A DNA stretch of 64,000 nucleotides, taken from Pseudovibrio denitrificans JCM 12308. GTDB taxonomy: Bacteria; Pseudomonadota; Alphaproteobacteria; Rhizobiales; Stappiaceae. Under the pieces are notes generated by a model that searched no databases, was not told where the DNA came from, and saw only the letters and a list, made by a program, of their open reading frames with translations. Positions within the stretch are counted from its first letter, which is position 1; each line of letters starts with the position of its first letter. The stretch covers positions 155,939 through 219,938 of the forward strand of contig NZ_BAZK01000011.1 of NCBI RefSeq assembly GCF_001310815.1, given 5' to 3'. Of the stretch, positions 28,608 through 37,985 are shown piece after piece. A program made the position numbers and the translations under genes.

Positions 28608-30287
28608 ATGTCTGAAGGGGAAACTCTGGCAGAACGCGAATCCATGGAGTTCGACGTTGTAATTGTGGGTGGCGGTCCTGCAGGTCTGTCAGCAGCAATT
28701 CGGATCAAACAGCAGGCTGCGGAAAAGGGAGAGGACGTCTCCGTTGTTGTGCTGGAAAAGGGATCTGAGATTGGTGCGCACATCCTGTCTGGTGCTGTGA
28801 TCGATCCAATCGGTATTGATCGCCTGATCCCGGATTGGCGCGAAGACGACAGCGCTCCAATCAAGACGCCGGTAACCGCAGACCACTTCAACCTGCTTGG
28901 CCCTGCTGGTTCCCTTCGCCTGCCAAACTTCCTGATGCCAAAGCTCATGAACAACCATGGCAACTACATTGTGTCTCTGGGCAATGTATGTCGCTGGTTG
29001 GCAGAAAAAGCAGAAGCGCTCGGCGTGGAAATCTATCCAGGCTTCGCAGCAGCTGAAGTGCTTTACGATGATGCGGGCAAGGTGATCGGTGTTGCAACGG
29101 GTGATATGGGCGTTGCTCGTGATGGCTCTCACAAAGATGGCTATATGCGTGGCATGGCGCTGCTCGGCAAGTACACGCTGATCTCTGAAGGTGTTCGTGG
29201 CTCTCTGGCAAAGACCCTGATTGACAAGTTCGATCTGGACCGCGACAGCGATCATCCGAAATACGGTATTGGTATCAAGGAACTGTGGGAAGTTGACCCG
29301 GCCAAGCACAAAGCTGGTCTGGTGCAGCACTCCATGGGCTGGCCGTTGGATGGCAAAACCCAGGGCGGTTCTTTCCTTTACCATCTGGAAGACAATCAGG
29401 TAGCCGTTGGGTTCGTTGTGAACCTCAACTACCAGAACCCGTACATGTCTCCGTTTGACGAGTTCCAGCGCTTCAAAACCCACCCTGCAGTGAAGGACGT
29501 TTTTGAAGGCGGCAAGCGCATCTCATACGGCGCACGTGCGATCTCCGAAGGGGGATATCAGTCCGTACCGAAGCTGTCCTTCCCGGGCGGTCTCATCCTC
29601 GGATGTTCCGCTGGCTTCGTGAACGTGCCACGCATCAAAGGCTCTCACAACGCAGTGCTCTCCGGCATTCTGGCTGCTGACATCGTCGTGGAATCTCTGG
29701 GCCGTGGTGAAGCAAACGAAGAGCTGGACCAGTACGATATCGCATGGCGCAATTCCGAAATCGGTAAGGATCTCTGGAAGGTACGCAATGTTAAGCCGCT
29801 GCAGACCAAGTTCGGCAGCTTGATGGGCATGGTCTTCGGTGGTCTGGATATGTGGACCAACGAGCTGTTCGGTTTCTCCTTCTTCGGCACCGTAAAACAC
29901 GGCAAGACCGACGCTGCGAGCCTGAAGCCAGCCAAAGACTGCAAGAAGATCAACTACCCGAAACCAGACGGGAAGATCTCCTTCGACAAGCTGTCTTCTG
30001 TCTTCCTCTCCAACACCAACCACGAGGAAGATCAACCGATCCATCTGAAGCTGCGCGACGAAACCTTGCAGAAGCTTTCAGAGCACGATGTTTATGATGG
30101 ACCGTCGAACCGTTATTGTCCCGCTGGTGTGTATGAGTGGGTGGAAGAAAACGGTGAGCCACCACGCTTCCAGATCAACGCGCAGAACTGCGTGCATTGT
30201 AAGACCTGTGACATCAAAGACCCGAACGGCAACATCACCTGGACCGTTCCGGAAGGCACAGGCGGACCGAACTATCCAAACATGTAA
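28608..30287 (+). CDS. Electron transfer flavoprotein-ubiquinone oxidoreductase
   Basis: 559 residues, GAGGGAG before ATG. FAD-binding motif FDVVIVGGGPAGLSAAIRI near residue 16, the LSGAVIDP and PKLSFPGGLILGCSAGFVNVPRIKG segments, and a C-terminal ferredoxin-like cluster: CPAGVYEW ... NAQNCVHCKTCDIKDP, supplying the four Cys of the [4Fe-4S] centre. It passes electrons from ETF (acyl-CoA and sarcosine/dimethylglycine dehydrogenases) to ubiquinone at the inner membrane. Full length and undamaged. Confidence 0.97.
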   Translation: MSEGETLAERESMEFDVVIVGGGPAGLSAAIRIKQQAAEKGEDVSVVVLEKGSEIGAHILSGAVIDPIGIDRLIPDWREDDSAPIKTPVTADHFNLLGPAGSLRLPNFLMPKLMNNHGNYIVSLGNVCRWLAEKAEALGVEIYPGFAAAEVLYDDAGKVIGVATGDMGVARDGSHKDGYMRGMALLGKYTLISEGVRGSLAKTLIDKFDLDRDSDHPKYGIGIKELWEVDPAKHKAGLVQHSMGWPLDGKTQGGSFLYHLEDNQVAVGFVVNLNYQNPYMSPFDEFQRFKTHPAVKDVFEGGKRISYGARAISEGGYQSVPKLSFPGGLILGCSAGFVNVPRIKGSHNAVLSGILAADIVVESLGRGEANEELDQYDIAWRNSEIGKDLWKVRNVKPLQTKFGSLMGMVFGGLDMWTNELFGFSFFGTVKHGKTDAASLKPAKDCKKINYPKPDGKISFDKLSSVFLSNTNHEEDQPIHLKLRDETLQKLSEHDVYDGPSNRYCPAGVYEWVEENGEPPRFQINAQNCVHCKTCDIKDPNGNITWTVPEGTGGPNYPNM

Positions 30288-30312
30288 GCTGTTGGATAAC
30301 ATCAGAACAAGA

Positions 30313-30342
30313 AAAAGGCCCGGTCATCAGATCGGGCCTTTT
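30313..30342. terminator. Bidirectional terminator between ETF-QO and nadC
   Basis: AAAAAGGCCCG and CGGGCCTTTT with an ATC/GAT inner pair; suits both convergent genes. Confidence 0.9.
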
Positions 30343-30371
30343 CAATTCAACTTATCAAACGCTCTGGCGCT

Positions 30372-31235
30372 CTAACCAATCTCGATATCGAGACCCAGAT
30401 CCAAAATTGGCGCAGAGTGCGTAATCCAGCCGGAAGAGATGATATCAACACCAGCCTCGGCGATCTCCTGAACGGTAGAAAGCGTAACTGTTCCAGAGGC
30501 TTCCAGCACAGCCTGACCATTGTTGATCCCAACGGCCTGTTTCAGCAGGTCAGGGCCCATATTGTCCAGCATCACCACATCTGGCTTGGCGGTCAGGGCC
30601 TCTTTCAGCTGGTCCAGCGTGTCCACCTCGACCTCGATGCGCACAAGGTGGCCAGCAAAGGCACGTGCGCTCTCAATTGCGGGAATAACACCGCCGGCAA
30701 CAGCGATGTGGTTGTCCTTGATCAGGATCGCGTCATCCAGACCGAAACGGTGGTTCATACCGCCGCCACACCGCACCGCATACTTCTCGAAACTACGCAG
30801 ACCCGGAGTGGTTTTTCGGGTGCACACAATCGTTGCGTTGGTATGTGAAATTTTGCGTTGAAATGCGTTTGTGGCCGTTGCTATGCCGGAAAGGTGGCTC
30901 AAAAAGTTCAGCGCCACACGCTCCGCAGTCAAAAGCGCACGAGCAGGACCATGAATGCGGGCGATGATGGTGCCTGGTGCCAACTTATCCCCGTCCTGCG
31001 CCAACACAGTAACATTGAGGTTCGGGTCCACCTGACGAAATGCGGAAAGAGCCAGATCAATGCCAGCCAGCACGCCGTCCTTGCGAGCCGCAATAACGCC
31101 CGTCGCCATTGCCTCAGCTGGAATGGTTGCCTGCGAGGTGATGTCACCTGCGCGGCCAAAATCTTCCAGCAAGGCGGCCTTAACAGCGTCATCGACCATG
31201 ATCAGCGAGAGTTCAGGTAGGGAAGAAACACTCAT
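30372..31235 (-). CDS. nadC: Nicotinate-nucleotide pyrophosphorylase (carboxylating)
   Basis: 287 residues. Family motifs: ALLEDFGRAGDITSQATIP at the N-terminus, ALNFLSHLSGIAT, CTRKTTPGLRSFEKYAVRCGGGMNHRFGLDDAILIKDNH (quinolinate and PRPP-binding Arg/Lys/His), IEVEVDTLDQLKEAL, and the final VDIISSGWITHSAP. It turns quinolinate and PRPP into nicotinate mononucleotide, the third step of aspartate-based NAD synthesis. Its ATG overlaps the nadB stop by 4 bases (31232-31235), so translation is coupled. Confidence 0.97.
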   Translation of the reverse strand: MSVSSLPELSLIMVDDAVKAALLEDFGRAGDITSQATIPAEAMATGVIAARKDGVLAGIDLALSAFRQVDPNLNVTVLAQDGDKLAPGTIIARIHGPARALLTAERVALNFLSHLSGIATATNAFQRKISHTNATIVCTRKTTPGLRSFEKYAVRCGGGMNHRFGLDDAILIKDNHIAVAGGVIPAIESARAFAGHLVRIEVEVDTLDQLKEALTAKPDVVMLDNMGPDLLKQAVGINNGQAVLEASGTVTLSTVQEIAEAGVDIISSGWITHSAPILDLGLDIEIG

Positions 31236-32866
31236 AGCATGTCTTCCTCTGCAACGGCCTTCTTGCCAAGGTCGCTGGCCACAGCATCAGCGGCAAGCTT
31301 CTCGATCTGAGCAAGCTTCACATAAGAGCGCTTGGCAGCCTCTGCCTTCTGCGGGAAGTCGGAACGAAAGTGACCGCCACGGCTTTCTTCGCGAAGCAGA
31401 GCAGAACCGGTGATCAGCTTGGCCGCAATCACCATGTTGAGGATGGAGTCACGACGACACAGCTTCTCAGCATTGTGCAGGCGGGCTAGCGTCGTGGTCA
31501 GGCCTTCCGCATCACGCACAACACCAACATTGCGGGACATGAGAGAGCGAACCAGAGACACCACTGCACGCTCCTGAGGATTGCGCTTGGAAGCCTGATC
31601 TTCGCTGTCATCAATCTCCGCCCAGGCATGGACGCGGTGATGTGGCATGAGCGCCTGAATATCTTCTGCAATGCGCGCCGCAAATACAACAGCTTCCAGC
31701 AGAGAGTTGGAGGCAAGACGGTTTGCACCATGCGCGCCTGTTGCAGCTACTTCACCGGCAGCCCACAGGTTGTCGACGGAGGTACGGCCAGACGCATCAG
31801 TGAGCACGCCGCCCATATGATAGTGCGCAGCCGGAGCAACTGGGATCAGACCGTTGATCGGATCAATGCCTGCTTTTTGACAAGCTGCATAAACACGGGT
31901 GAAATGCTCAGGGAAGCTCGCGCCAATAGCTTCGCGGCAATCAAGGAACGCACCGCGACCAGCAGCAATCTCTGTGTGGATCGCACGAGCCACAATATCA
32001 CGTGGTGCCAGTTCCAGATCCGGATGAAGGCCTTCCATAAAGCGGCGGCCGTCGTTGTTGACGAGGATCGCGCCATCACCGCGGATTGCCTCACTGGCAA
32101 GCGGGGCAGGGTCCAGATCAACATCCAGAGCGGTTGGGTGGAACTGAACAAACTCAGCGTCAGAAACCAGCGCACCGGCACGGGCCGCCATGGCAAGACC
32201 ATGACCGTTTGCTTCACCCGGGTTGGTGGTGGTGGAATAAAGATGGCCAACACCGCCGGATGCCAGGACAACAGCCTTTGCCGGAATGGTGATGCGCTGT
32301 GTACCGCCACGACGACGCGCGGTGATGCCGGTTACATAACGGCCTTCGGTGATCAGCTGACAGCCAATGTAACCTTCAATGATGCGGATTGACGGTGTCT
32401 TATAAGCCGCATCAACAAGCGCCTGCATGATCGCTTCACCAGCCATGTCGCCGCGTACACGTACAACGCGGTGGCTGGAGTGAGCTGCTTCACGGGAAAG
32501 CGCCAGCTTGCCTGCAAGGTCTTTGTCAAACGGAACGCCATAATCCAGCAGATCGTGAATACGGTCAGACGCTTCACGGGTCATGCCTTCAACAACAGCT
32601 TCTTCGCAGATGCCGTCACCGGCAGTCAGCGTGTCCTGTGTGTGGGCAGAGTGGTGGTCACCCTCAGCCACAGCAGCAGCAATGCCACCTTGTGCCCACG
32701 CAGAAGATGTGCCGCCGCCGATTGGGGCGTTGGTCACAATGGTCACTGGCCGCGGCGCAAGTTTAAGCGCACAAAACAGGCCAGCAAGGCCGCCACCTAA
32801 GATAACAACATCATCCACGCCGTTCAGAGCAACAGCAGGGGCGAGAGAAGAACCGAACTGAGACAT
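31232..32866 (-). CDS. nadB: L-aspartate oxidase
   Basis: 544 residues. FAD motif VILGGGLAGLFCALKLA at the start, SSAWAQGGIAAAV, substrate and catalytic region HSSHRVVRVRGDMAGEAIM, HPTALDVDLDPAPLASEAIRGDGAILVN, HYHMGGVLTDASGRTSVDNLWAAGE. Oxidises aspartate to iminoaspartate using FAD for quinolinate synthesis. Second gene of the nadA-nadB-nadC operon; followed with overlap by nadC. A hairpin precedes it (32911-32931). Confidence 0.97.
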   Translation of the reverse strand: MSQFGSSLAPAVALNGVDDVVILGGGLAGLFCALKLAPRPVTIVTNAPIGGGTSSAWAQGGIAAAVAEGDHHSAHTQDTLTAGDGICEEAVVEGMTREASDRIHDLLDYGVPFDKDLAGKLALSREAAHSSHRVVRVRGDMAGEAIMQALVDAAYKTPSIRIIEGYIGCQLITEGRYVTGITARRRGGTQRITIPAKAVVLASGGVGHLYSTTTNPGEANGHGLAMAARAGALVSDAEFVQFHPTALDVDLDPAPLASEAIRGDGAILVNNDGRRFMEGLHPDLELAPRDIVARAIHTEIAAGRGAFLDCREAIGASFPEHFTRVYAACQKAGIDPINGLIPVAPAAHYHMGGVLTDASGRTSVDNLWAAGEVAATGAHGANRLASNSLLEAVVFAARIAEDIQALMPHHRVHAWAEIDDSEDQASKRNPQERAVVSLVRSLMSRNVGVVRDAEGLTTTLARLHNAEKLCRRDSILNMVIAAKLITGSALLREESRGGHFRSDFPQKAEAAKRSYVKLAQIEKLAADAVASDLGKKAVAEEDML

Positions 32867-32905
32867 TTCAGAGATTATTCCAGACTATGGGGACCTGATC
32901 TAAAA

Positions 32906-32934
32906 GGCCCGCTGCCTTTTTTGCAGGCAGCAGG
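32906..32934 (-). terminator. Hairpin in the nadA-nadB spacer, possible attenuator
   Basis: Read on the minus strand, GCTGCC and GGCAGC form a stem around TGCAAAAAA, with outer CCC/GGG pairs, followed by CCTTTT. It could lower transcription into nadBC relative to nadA. Confidence 0.5.
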
Positions 32935-32976
32935 GTGCACTGAAGACTTTTCAATAAGCCAGCTACACGAAAGCCT

Positions 32977-34098
32977 CTAGTTCTTCAAGTTGATCATGCG
33001 TTCTACGGAGGCGCGGGCGCGATCGGCCACACTTTCATCAACAATCACCTCACCGGACATGTCGAGCAGACAATCCAGAATCTTGGTCAGGGTGATGCGC
33101 TTCATGTGAGGGCACAGGTTACACGGACGGATGTAGTTTACGCCCGGAGTAGAGGCCGCAACATTGTCTGCCATAGAGCACTCGGTTATCATCATCACCT
33201 TCTCAGGGCTGTTGTCCTTCACCCAGTCGATCATGTGAGAGGTAGAGCCAGCAAAATCAGCCTCTGCCACCACTTCCGGCGGACATTCTGGGTGTGCGAT
33301 AATCTTCACATCAGGGTCAATCGCGCGGTAATCGCGCAGCTCTTCAGCTGTAAAGCGCTCATGTACCTCGCAGGACCCTGCATAGGTCAGCACGTCCACA
33401 TCAGTCTGATTGTTCACGTTCGCAGCAAGGTACTGATCCGGGATCAGCAGAACCTTGTCAGTGCCCATGGCCTCAACAACCTGAACAGCGTTGGAGGAGG
33501 TGCAGCAGATATCGCACTCAGCTTTCACATCAGCAGATGTGTTCACATAGGTGATGATCGGAACACCCGGATTGGCTTCGCGCAGCTTGCGCACATCTTC
33601 ACCAGTGATGGATTCAGCAAGAGAACAACCGGCATCCATATCCGGGATCAAAACGGTTTTCTCAGGGGAGAGGATCTTGGATGTCTCTGCCATGAAGTGC
33701 ACGCCGCACTGTACGATGACCTGAGCTTCTGTCTTCGCAGCTTCTTTCGCCAGCTGCAGGCTGTCGCCAACAATGTCAGCCACACCGTGGAAGATGTCCG
33801 GTGTCATGTAGTTGTGCGCCAGAATGACAGCGTTGCGCTCTTTCTTCACCTTGTTGATCGCAAAGATCAGCGGTGCAAGCGCAGCCCATTCAATGGCTGG
33901 AATAAAGTCCTTCACCTTCTCATAGGCTTCAGCGGTCGCTTCAGCCACTTCAGGTGTGTAGGCAAGGTCTGGTCGCTCCAGAGGCGCATAGCGCTCGTTT
34001 GCTGGCACGCCAGCCTGAACAGCAGCACCATCAATGCCGGCAGCAATGTCTTTGACAGCCGGGCTGTCTGTTTCAGCGAATGTAGTCGTGGCGGACAT
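32977..34098 (-). CDS. nadA: Quinolinate synthase
   Basis: 373 residues. Contains the three cysteine regions binding the [4Fe-4S] cluster: [33 protein letters not shown] and [15 protein letters not shown], plus [26 protein letters not shown] and SLAESI segments of the A-type fold. It condenses iminoaspartate with dihydroxyacetone phosphate to quinolinate. First gene of the NAD operon; the two inverted-repeat operators lie immediately upstream. Confidence 0.97.
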   Translation of the reverse strand: MSATTTFAETDSPAVKDIAAGIDGAAVQAGVPANERYAPLERPDLAYTPEVAEATAEAYEKVKDFIPAIEWAALAPLIFAINKVKKERNAVILAHNYMTPDIFHGVADIVGDSLQLAKEAAKTEAQVIVQCGVHFMAETSKILSPEKTVLIPDMDAGCSLAESITGEDVRKLREANPGVPIITYVNTSADVKAECDICCTSSNAVQVVEAMGTDKVLLIPDQYLAANVNNQTDVDVLTYAGSCEVHERFTAEELRDYRAIDPDVKIIAHPECPPEVVAEADFAGSTSHMIDWVKDNSPEKVMMITECSMADNVAASTPGVNYIRPCNLCPHMKRITLTKILDCLLDMSGEVIVDESVADRARASVERMINLKN

Positions 34099-34132
34099 GC
34101 GCTATCCCTTGTTCTGCCGGTCTTTAGCCGGA

Positions 34133-34153
34133 TTATACTCAGTGTGAGTATAA
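34133..34153. promoter_or_regulatory. Operator 1 upstream of nadA, probable NadQ/NrtR-type site
   Basis: Half-sites TTATACTCA (34133-34141) and TGAGTATAA (34145-34153) form a perfect 9-bp inverted repeat with spacer GTG. It lies 35-55 bases before the nadA start, just downstream of a TATAGA (34157-34162 on the minus strand) that could be the -10 box, so binding would block transcription. Confidence 0.75.
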
Positions 34154-34195
34154 GGGGTCTATAAAAAAACACGGCTAGAAAGCCGATGCCAACCC

Positions 34196-34216
34196 TTATG
34201 CTCATTTTGAGTTTTT
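34196..34216. promoter_or_regulatory. Operator 2 upstream of nadA, weaker copy
   Basis: TTATGCTCA (34196-34204), spacer TTT, then TGAGTTTTT (34208-34216): one mismatch to operator 1 in the left half, more in the right half. Its centre is 63 bases from that of operator 1, six helical turns, so both sites face the same side of the DNA. Confidence 0.6.
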
Positions 34217-34341
34217 ATAGACCTCTTACCCGCCAACGACAACCTATTCTTTTGCCGAATGCATATAACCCCTGCGTTTAAGCTGGAAATAAGCTTACAA
34301 AATAGCCACTTAATTTGTTAAATTTGCAGGGTACAAACAAC

Positions 34342-34385
34342 AAAAGCCCGGTGGTTCTGCTCTTTTGCAAGAACCGCCGGGCTTT
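34342..34385 (-). terminator. Terminator of the 34415 gene
   Basis: AAAAGCCCGGTGGTTCT and AGAACCGCCGGGCTTT pair almost perfectly over a 16-bp stem; T run on the minus-strand side. Confidence 0.85.
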
Positions 34386-34414
34386 AAAACGCATGTCAGA
34401 GCAGGGGAATGCTC

Positions 34415-35107
34415 TTACTTGGCAGGGACATAGCTGGATGGATTGCCATCAGCGCCCTGATTGACCATGTAGTACTGGTTTTCGCCGGTGTCGAACACGA
34501 GGAAACCATCCTGATCAGCAGGCTTGGTCTGAGTGCCCCATGGAGACTGAATGGTCACTTCAGCAGCTGGCTCATAACCAATCGCGGACATACGAACCAT
34601 CTCAACAGGAACAGTCTTCAGCGCACCGGTCAGGCCAGCGTCTTTTGCGTTAAACAGCGCCAGCACTTCCGGAGCCATGTCCAGACGCTTCACAAGGCGG
34701 GTGTTCTTCGCAGCAACTTCTTCCAGACCTACCATCTCATACTTGGAATCGAAGGTCTCTTTGCCGATCACGTAAAAATCAGGGCCGGTCTTGCTCATCT
34801 GCAGCGCAACAACAGAGCCAACATTCTTCGCGATGTAAGCATCGTCGTAGCTGGTGGAATCAACAGAGCCCAAAGGGCCGCGGATCGCTTCTGGCAGGTC
34901 AGCCAGCTTGTCACCAGTGATCTTCCAGCCAAGGATCGGACGGTCCTTGATGTAAAGCTCTTTGGATGGTGCGTGCTTTTCAACGCGTGCGGTCAGCTCT
35001 TCCTGGCTCTGGACATCGTCCTGAGCAGATGCAGCCAGAGGTGCGCTTACAGCAAAAGCAAGCAGGCCCGCTGCGAGTGTTTTTCCGAAAGAAAATGAGT
35101 AGGTCAT
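34415..35107 (-). CDS. Hypothetical periplasmic protein
   Basis: 230 residues with a clear signal peptide (MTYSFSFGKTLAAGLLAFAV, cleavage after ASA). The mature part is acidic, without cysteines or membrane helices. The pattern VVALQMSKTGPDFYVIGKETFDSKYEMV and GFLVFDTGENQYYMVNQGADGNP suggests a compact beta-rich domain. AGGGG precedes the ATG. I do not recognise a family. Single transcription unit with its own terminator, between the NAD operon and an MFS gene. Confidence 0.75.
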   Translation of the reverse strand: MTYSFSFGKTLAAGLLAFAVSAPLAASAQDDVQSQEELTARVEKHAPSKELYIKDRPILGWKITGDKLADLPEAIRGPLGSVDSTSYDDAYIAKNVGSVVALQMSKTGPDFYVIGKETFDSKYEMVGLEEVAAKNTRLVKRLDMAPEVLALFNAKDAGLTGALKTVPVEMVRMSAIGYEPAAEVTIQSPWGTQTKPADQDGFLVFDTGENQYYMVNQGADGNPSSYVPAK

Positions 35108-35429
35108 GGTCGGCCCCTAAATGTAGATGGGGGAATTAGGTCAGGAGCCAAATCAAAGTCAAGCGTCTCTGCGCGTTTCGCTAGGAAATTGAAATATATT
35201 AGTATTCTCACATATGCGCTAATTTACACCTGTGGTTGAAACTCGCTAAAATACCTTAGGGTCAAAAACTCATTCCAATTACTGATGGATGACCTAAGTA
35301 ATTTCAATTATTGCAGAGTGTGATTTTGGATTACACCTGATTACTCCCCCGCTGCTCAGCGAAAAATACCGACCTCATTGATCCGGCAACCAGTCGTACA
35401 CCCGTCTGGAGGCAGGAAAGGAAGCTGCA
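35108..35429. other. Divergent intergenic region, periplasmic protein / MFS
   Basis: About 320 bases, AT-rich in the middle (35190-35320), expected to hold both promoters. No clear repeat, operator or structured RNA recognised. Confidence 0.5.
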
Positions 35430-36692
35430 ATGTCCCAAGCGACCCAAGCTGGCACCAACGCCTCTGTCCGGCGTGGACCAAACGTCCCGCTTATCATCAT
35501 CAGTGGATGTATCATCGGGATTCTGTCCTTCGGACCACGCGCGACATTGGGTCTGTTTCTGACACCCATGTCCTCTGAGTTCGGCTGGGGCAGGGATGTC
35601 TTCGCCTTTGCTTTGGCGCTTCAAAACCTGATTTGGGGAGCAGCGCAGCCTTTCGCTGGTATGATGGCAGACAAGTTCGGCACTGGCAGAACACTGGTGC
35701 TCGGCGCGATCATTTACGCCATTGGCCTCTACCTCATGAGTCTGTCAGACACACCGCTGCTGCTGCAGGTGTCAGCCGGTGTCCTTATCGGCCTTGGCGT
35801 TGCCTTCACCTCATTCTCTCTGGTGCTGGCAGCCTTTGCCCGCTCTGTTCAGCCCAAATACCATGGCATCGCCTTTGGCATGGGTACAGCAGCAAGCTCC
35901 TTTGGTCAGTTCCTCTTTGCGCCACTTGGCCTTGGCCTGATTGAAAACTTCGGATGGTCAAGTGCGCTGGTCTACATGGCAGCTCTCATCGCCATTGTGC
36001 CGCTCTTTGCCTACATCCTGCGCGGACGCTCCGCAGCTCCTGCTGCTGGCAGCTCTGCAAACCCGCAGGACAACCTGACCCTGTCTCAGACATTGGGTCT
36101 GGCCTTCAAAACCAGAGACTACATCCTGCTGGTCTTCGGCTTCTTTGTCTGTGGCTTCCACGTGGCCTTCATCACCGTGCATATGCCGACCTTCATCGTG
36201 GATCAGGGCTTTGATGTTTCTGTCGGCGCATGGGCGCTGGCACTGATCGGCCTGTTCAACATCGTTGGCTCCATGTCCTCAGGCATTCTGGGTGCACGCT
36301 TCCCGAAGCAATATCTGCTCTCCTTCATCTATCTGGCCCGTGCCATCGCCATCACGCTCTACATCACCCTGCCGATCTCGGAGATGTCGACGCTGATCTT
36401 CGCGGCCACCATGGGCATCCTGTGGCTCTCCACCGTGCCACCAACATCCGGCCTTGTTGCGGTGATGTTTGGCCCACGCTACATGGCAACCCTGTTCGGC
36501 ATCGTGTTCTTCTCCCACCAGATCGGTTCCTTCCTGGGCGTCTATCTGGGCGGCGTGCTCTATGAGCAAAGCGGCAACTACGATGCCATCTGGTGGCTGG
36601 GAATTGCGCTGGGCATTTTCGCAGCAATCGTGCACTGGCCAATCCGCGAACAATCCGCCACCGCAGGACGTTTGGTCGCCAAGCCTGCGTAA
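35430..36692 (+). CDS. Major facilitator superfamily transporter
   Basis: 420 residues with about 12 membrane helices in two six-helix halves joined by a loop around residues 195-220. The MFS A-motif-like loop GMMADKFGTGRTLVLGAIIYAIG follows helix 2. The N-terminal FGPRATLGLFLTPMSSEFGWGRDVFAFALALQNL and the C-terminal HQIGSFLGVYLGGVLYEQSGNYDAIW are typical of the OFA/monocarboxylate-like group (YfcI/NarK-like names are not implied). Substrate probably a small organic anion; unproven. GGAAG before ATG. Same direction as the AcuI-like gene 130 bases on, so the two may work together. Confidence 0.88.
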   Translation: MSQATQAGTNASVRRGPNVPLIIISGCIIGILSFGPRATLGLFLTPMSSEFGWGRDVFAFALALQNLIWGAAQPFAGMMADKFGTGRTLVLGAIIYAIGLYLMSLSDTPLLLQVSAGVLIGLGVAFTSFSLVLAAFARSVQPKYHGIAFGMGTAASSFGQFLFAPLGLGLIENFGWSSALVYMAALIAIVPLFAYILRGRSAAPAAGSSANPQDNLTLSQTLGLAFKTRDYILLVFGFFVCGFHVAFITVHMPTFIVDQGFDVSVGAWALALIGLFNIVGSMSSGILGARFPKQYLLSFIYLARAIAITLYITLPISEMSTLIFAATMGILWLSTVPPTSGLVAVMFGPRYMATLFGIVFFSHQIGSFLGVYLGGVLYEQSGNYDAIWWLGIALGIFAAIVHWPIREQSATAGRLVAKPA

Positions 36693-36823
36693 GGCCCCTA
36701 TTAGTGGAAGTAGCTAGGTTTCTCAGCGTGTTACACCGCAATATTGCCTAGCGTTATTTTCTTGCCTTATGGCCCTCCTTCTGCCAGCTTTCATGCAACA
36801 TGATTTGGCGAGAAGGATTGGCC

Positions 36824-37819
36824 ATGAGCGAGTTTGATGCCCTCTGGATTGAAGCAGACGAAAGCGGTCGTAAACCGCTGCCTGCCAAGTGGAACAAGGT
36901 CACCGTTGACCAGCTCTCTGAAGGCGACGTGACAGTCAAAGTCACGCACACCACCATCAACTACAAGGATGGGCTGGCATTGGCAGGCGCACCGGGCATC
37001 ACCCGCAAGTTCCCGATGGTGCCAGGCATCGATGTGGTTGGCGAAGTGCTCACCAGCGAAAGCGACCGCTTCAAACCGGGCGATCAGGTCATCCTCAATG
37101 GCTATGGCGTTGGCGAAGTCCACACTGGTGCCTATGCGCAGGTCGCCCGTCTGAAGTCTGAATGGCTGCTCCATCGTCCGGAAGAACTCTCTGCTGCCCG
37201 TGCAGCTGCAATTGGCACCGCTGGTTACACAGCCATGCTCTGCGTGATGGCGCTGGAGAAGTACGGCCTCACGCCTGAACACGGCCCTATTGCCGTCTCT
37301 GGTGCATCCGGCGGCGTTGGCTCTGTTGCCATCAGCCTGCTGTCCAAGCTCGGCTTTGAAACCATCGCCTTCACCGGCCGCACAGAAGAAGCCGACTTCC
37401 TCAAAGGCCTCGGCGCAACAGAAGTGCTCGACCGTGCAGAACTGGTGGAGAAGGGCAAGCCATTCGGCAAAGAACGCTGGGCAGGCGCTGTTGATGTAGC
37501 AGGCAGCCACACACTGGCAAACCTGCTCGCGCAGACCAATTACGGCGGCGCTGTTGCAGCCTGCGGACTGGCACAAGGCATGGACCTGCCAGCATCCGTA
37601 ATGCCATTCATCCTGCGCGGTGTCGCGCTGCTGGGCGTGGATTCAGTGATGGCGCCAATGGCTCTGCGTGAGCAAGCTTACCGCCGCCTGGTGCAGGATC
37701 TCGACCTGACCAAGCTGGACACCCTCTCTGAGACAATCAAGCTGGCAGACGTTGAAGAACGTGCCGCCAAGCTGCTCAAAGGGCAAGTCCGCGGTCGCAC
37801 CATTGTGGAAGTCGAATAG
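36824..37819 (+). CDS. acuI: Acrylyl-CoA reductase-type MDR oxidoreductase (AcuI/YhdH family)
   Basis: 331 residues from ATG 36824, preceded by AAGGA at six bases. A zinc-free quinone-reductase-like MDR protein: TTINYKDGLALAGAPGITRKFPMVPGIDVVGEV, GYGVGEVHTGAYAQ, NADPH motif VSGASGGVGSVAISLLSKLGF, and AFTGRTEEADFLKGLGATEVLDRAEL. These match the AcuI/YhdH family, which reduces acrylyl-CoA to propionyl-CoA with NADPH, in marine bacteria often as part of DMSP or 3-hydroxypropionate metabolism. The specific role here is inferred. Confidence 0.88.
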   Translation: MSEFDALWIEADESGRKPLPAKWNKVTVDQLSEGDVTVKVTHTTINYKDGLALAGAPGITRKFPMVPGIDVVGEVLTSESDRFKPGDQVILNGYGVGEVHTGAYAQVARLKSEWLLHRPEELSAARAAAIGTAGYTAMLCVMALEKYGLTPEHGPIAVSGASGGVGSVAISLLSKLGFETIAFTGRTEEADFLKGLGATEVLDRAELVEKGKPFGKERWAGAVDVAGSHTLANLLAQTNYGGAVAACGLAQGMDLPASVMPFILRGVALLGVDSVMAPMALREQAYRRLVQDLDLTKLDTLSETIKLADVEERAAKLLKGQVRGRTIVEVE

Positions 37820-37831
37820 CGTTCAACCGCT

Positions 37832-37876
37832 GCGTATCGCCGAAAAGTGGGAACAGGTTTTCGGATAAAGATACGC
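37832..37876. repeat. RIME-like palindromic repeat, copy 1
   Basis: GCGTATC at 37832 pairs with GATACGC at 37876; the core reads CGAAAAGTGGGAACAGGTTTTCGG. It matches copy 2 at 47870-47913 at most positions, and both are followed by AGCTCTA after a few bases. This core is the familiar intergenic repeat of Rhizobiales. Confidence 0.75.
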
Positions 37877-37902
37877 AAATACAATAGCTCTATACAAAGA
37901 GA

Positions 37903-37934
37903 AACCCCGCTTCAGTGGTCACTGAGGCGGGGTT
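37903..37934. terminator. Terminator between acuI and the SleB gene
   Basis: AACCCCGC(TTCAGTG) and (CACTGAG)GCGGGGTT form a long stem-loop between convergent genes. Confidence 0.85.
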
Positions 37935-37985
37935 CTTTATTGGAGCGGTCAGGCTACCAAACTTATCCAGACCAGGAGGAGGGGA

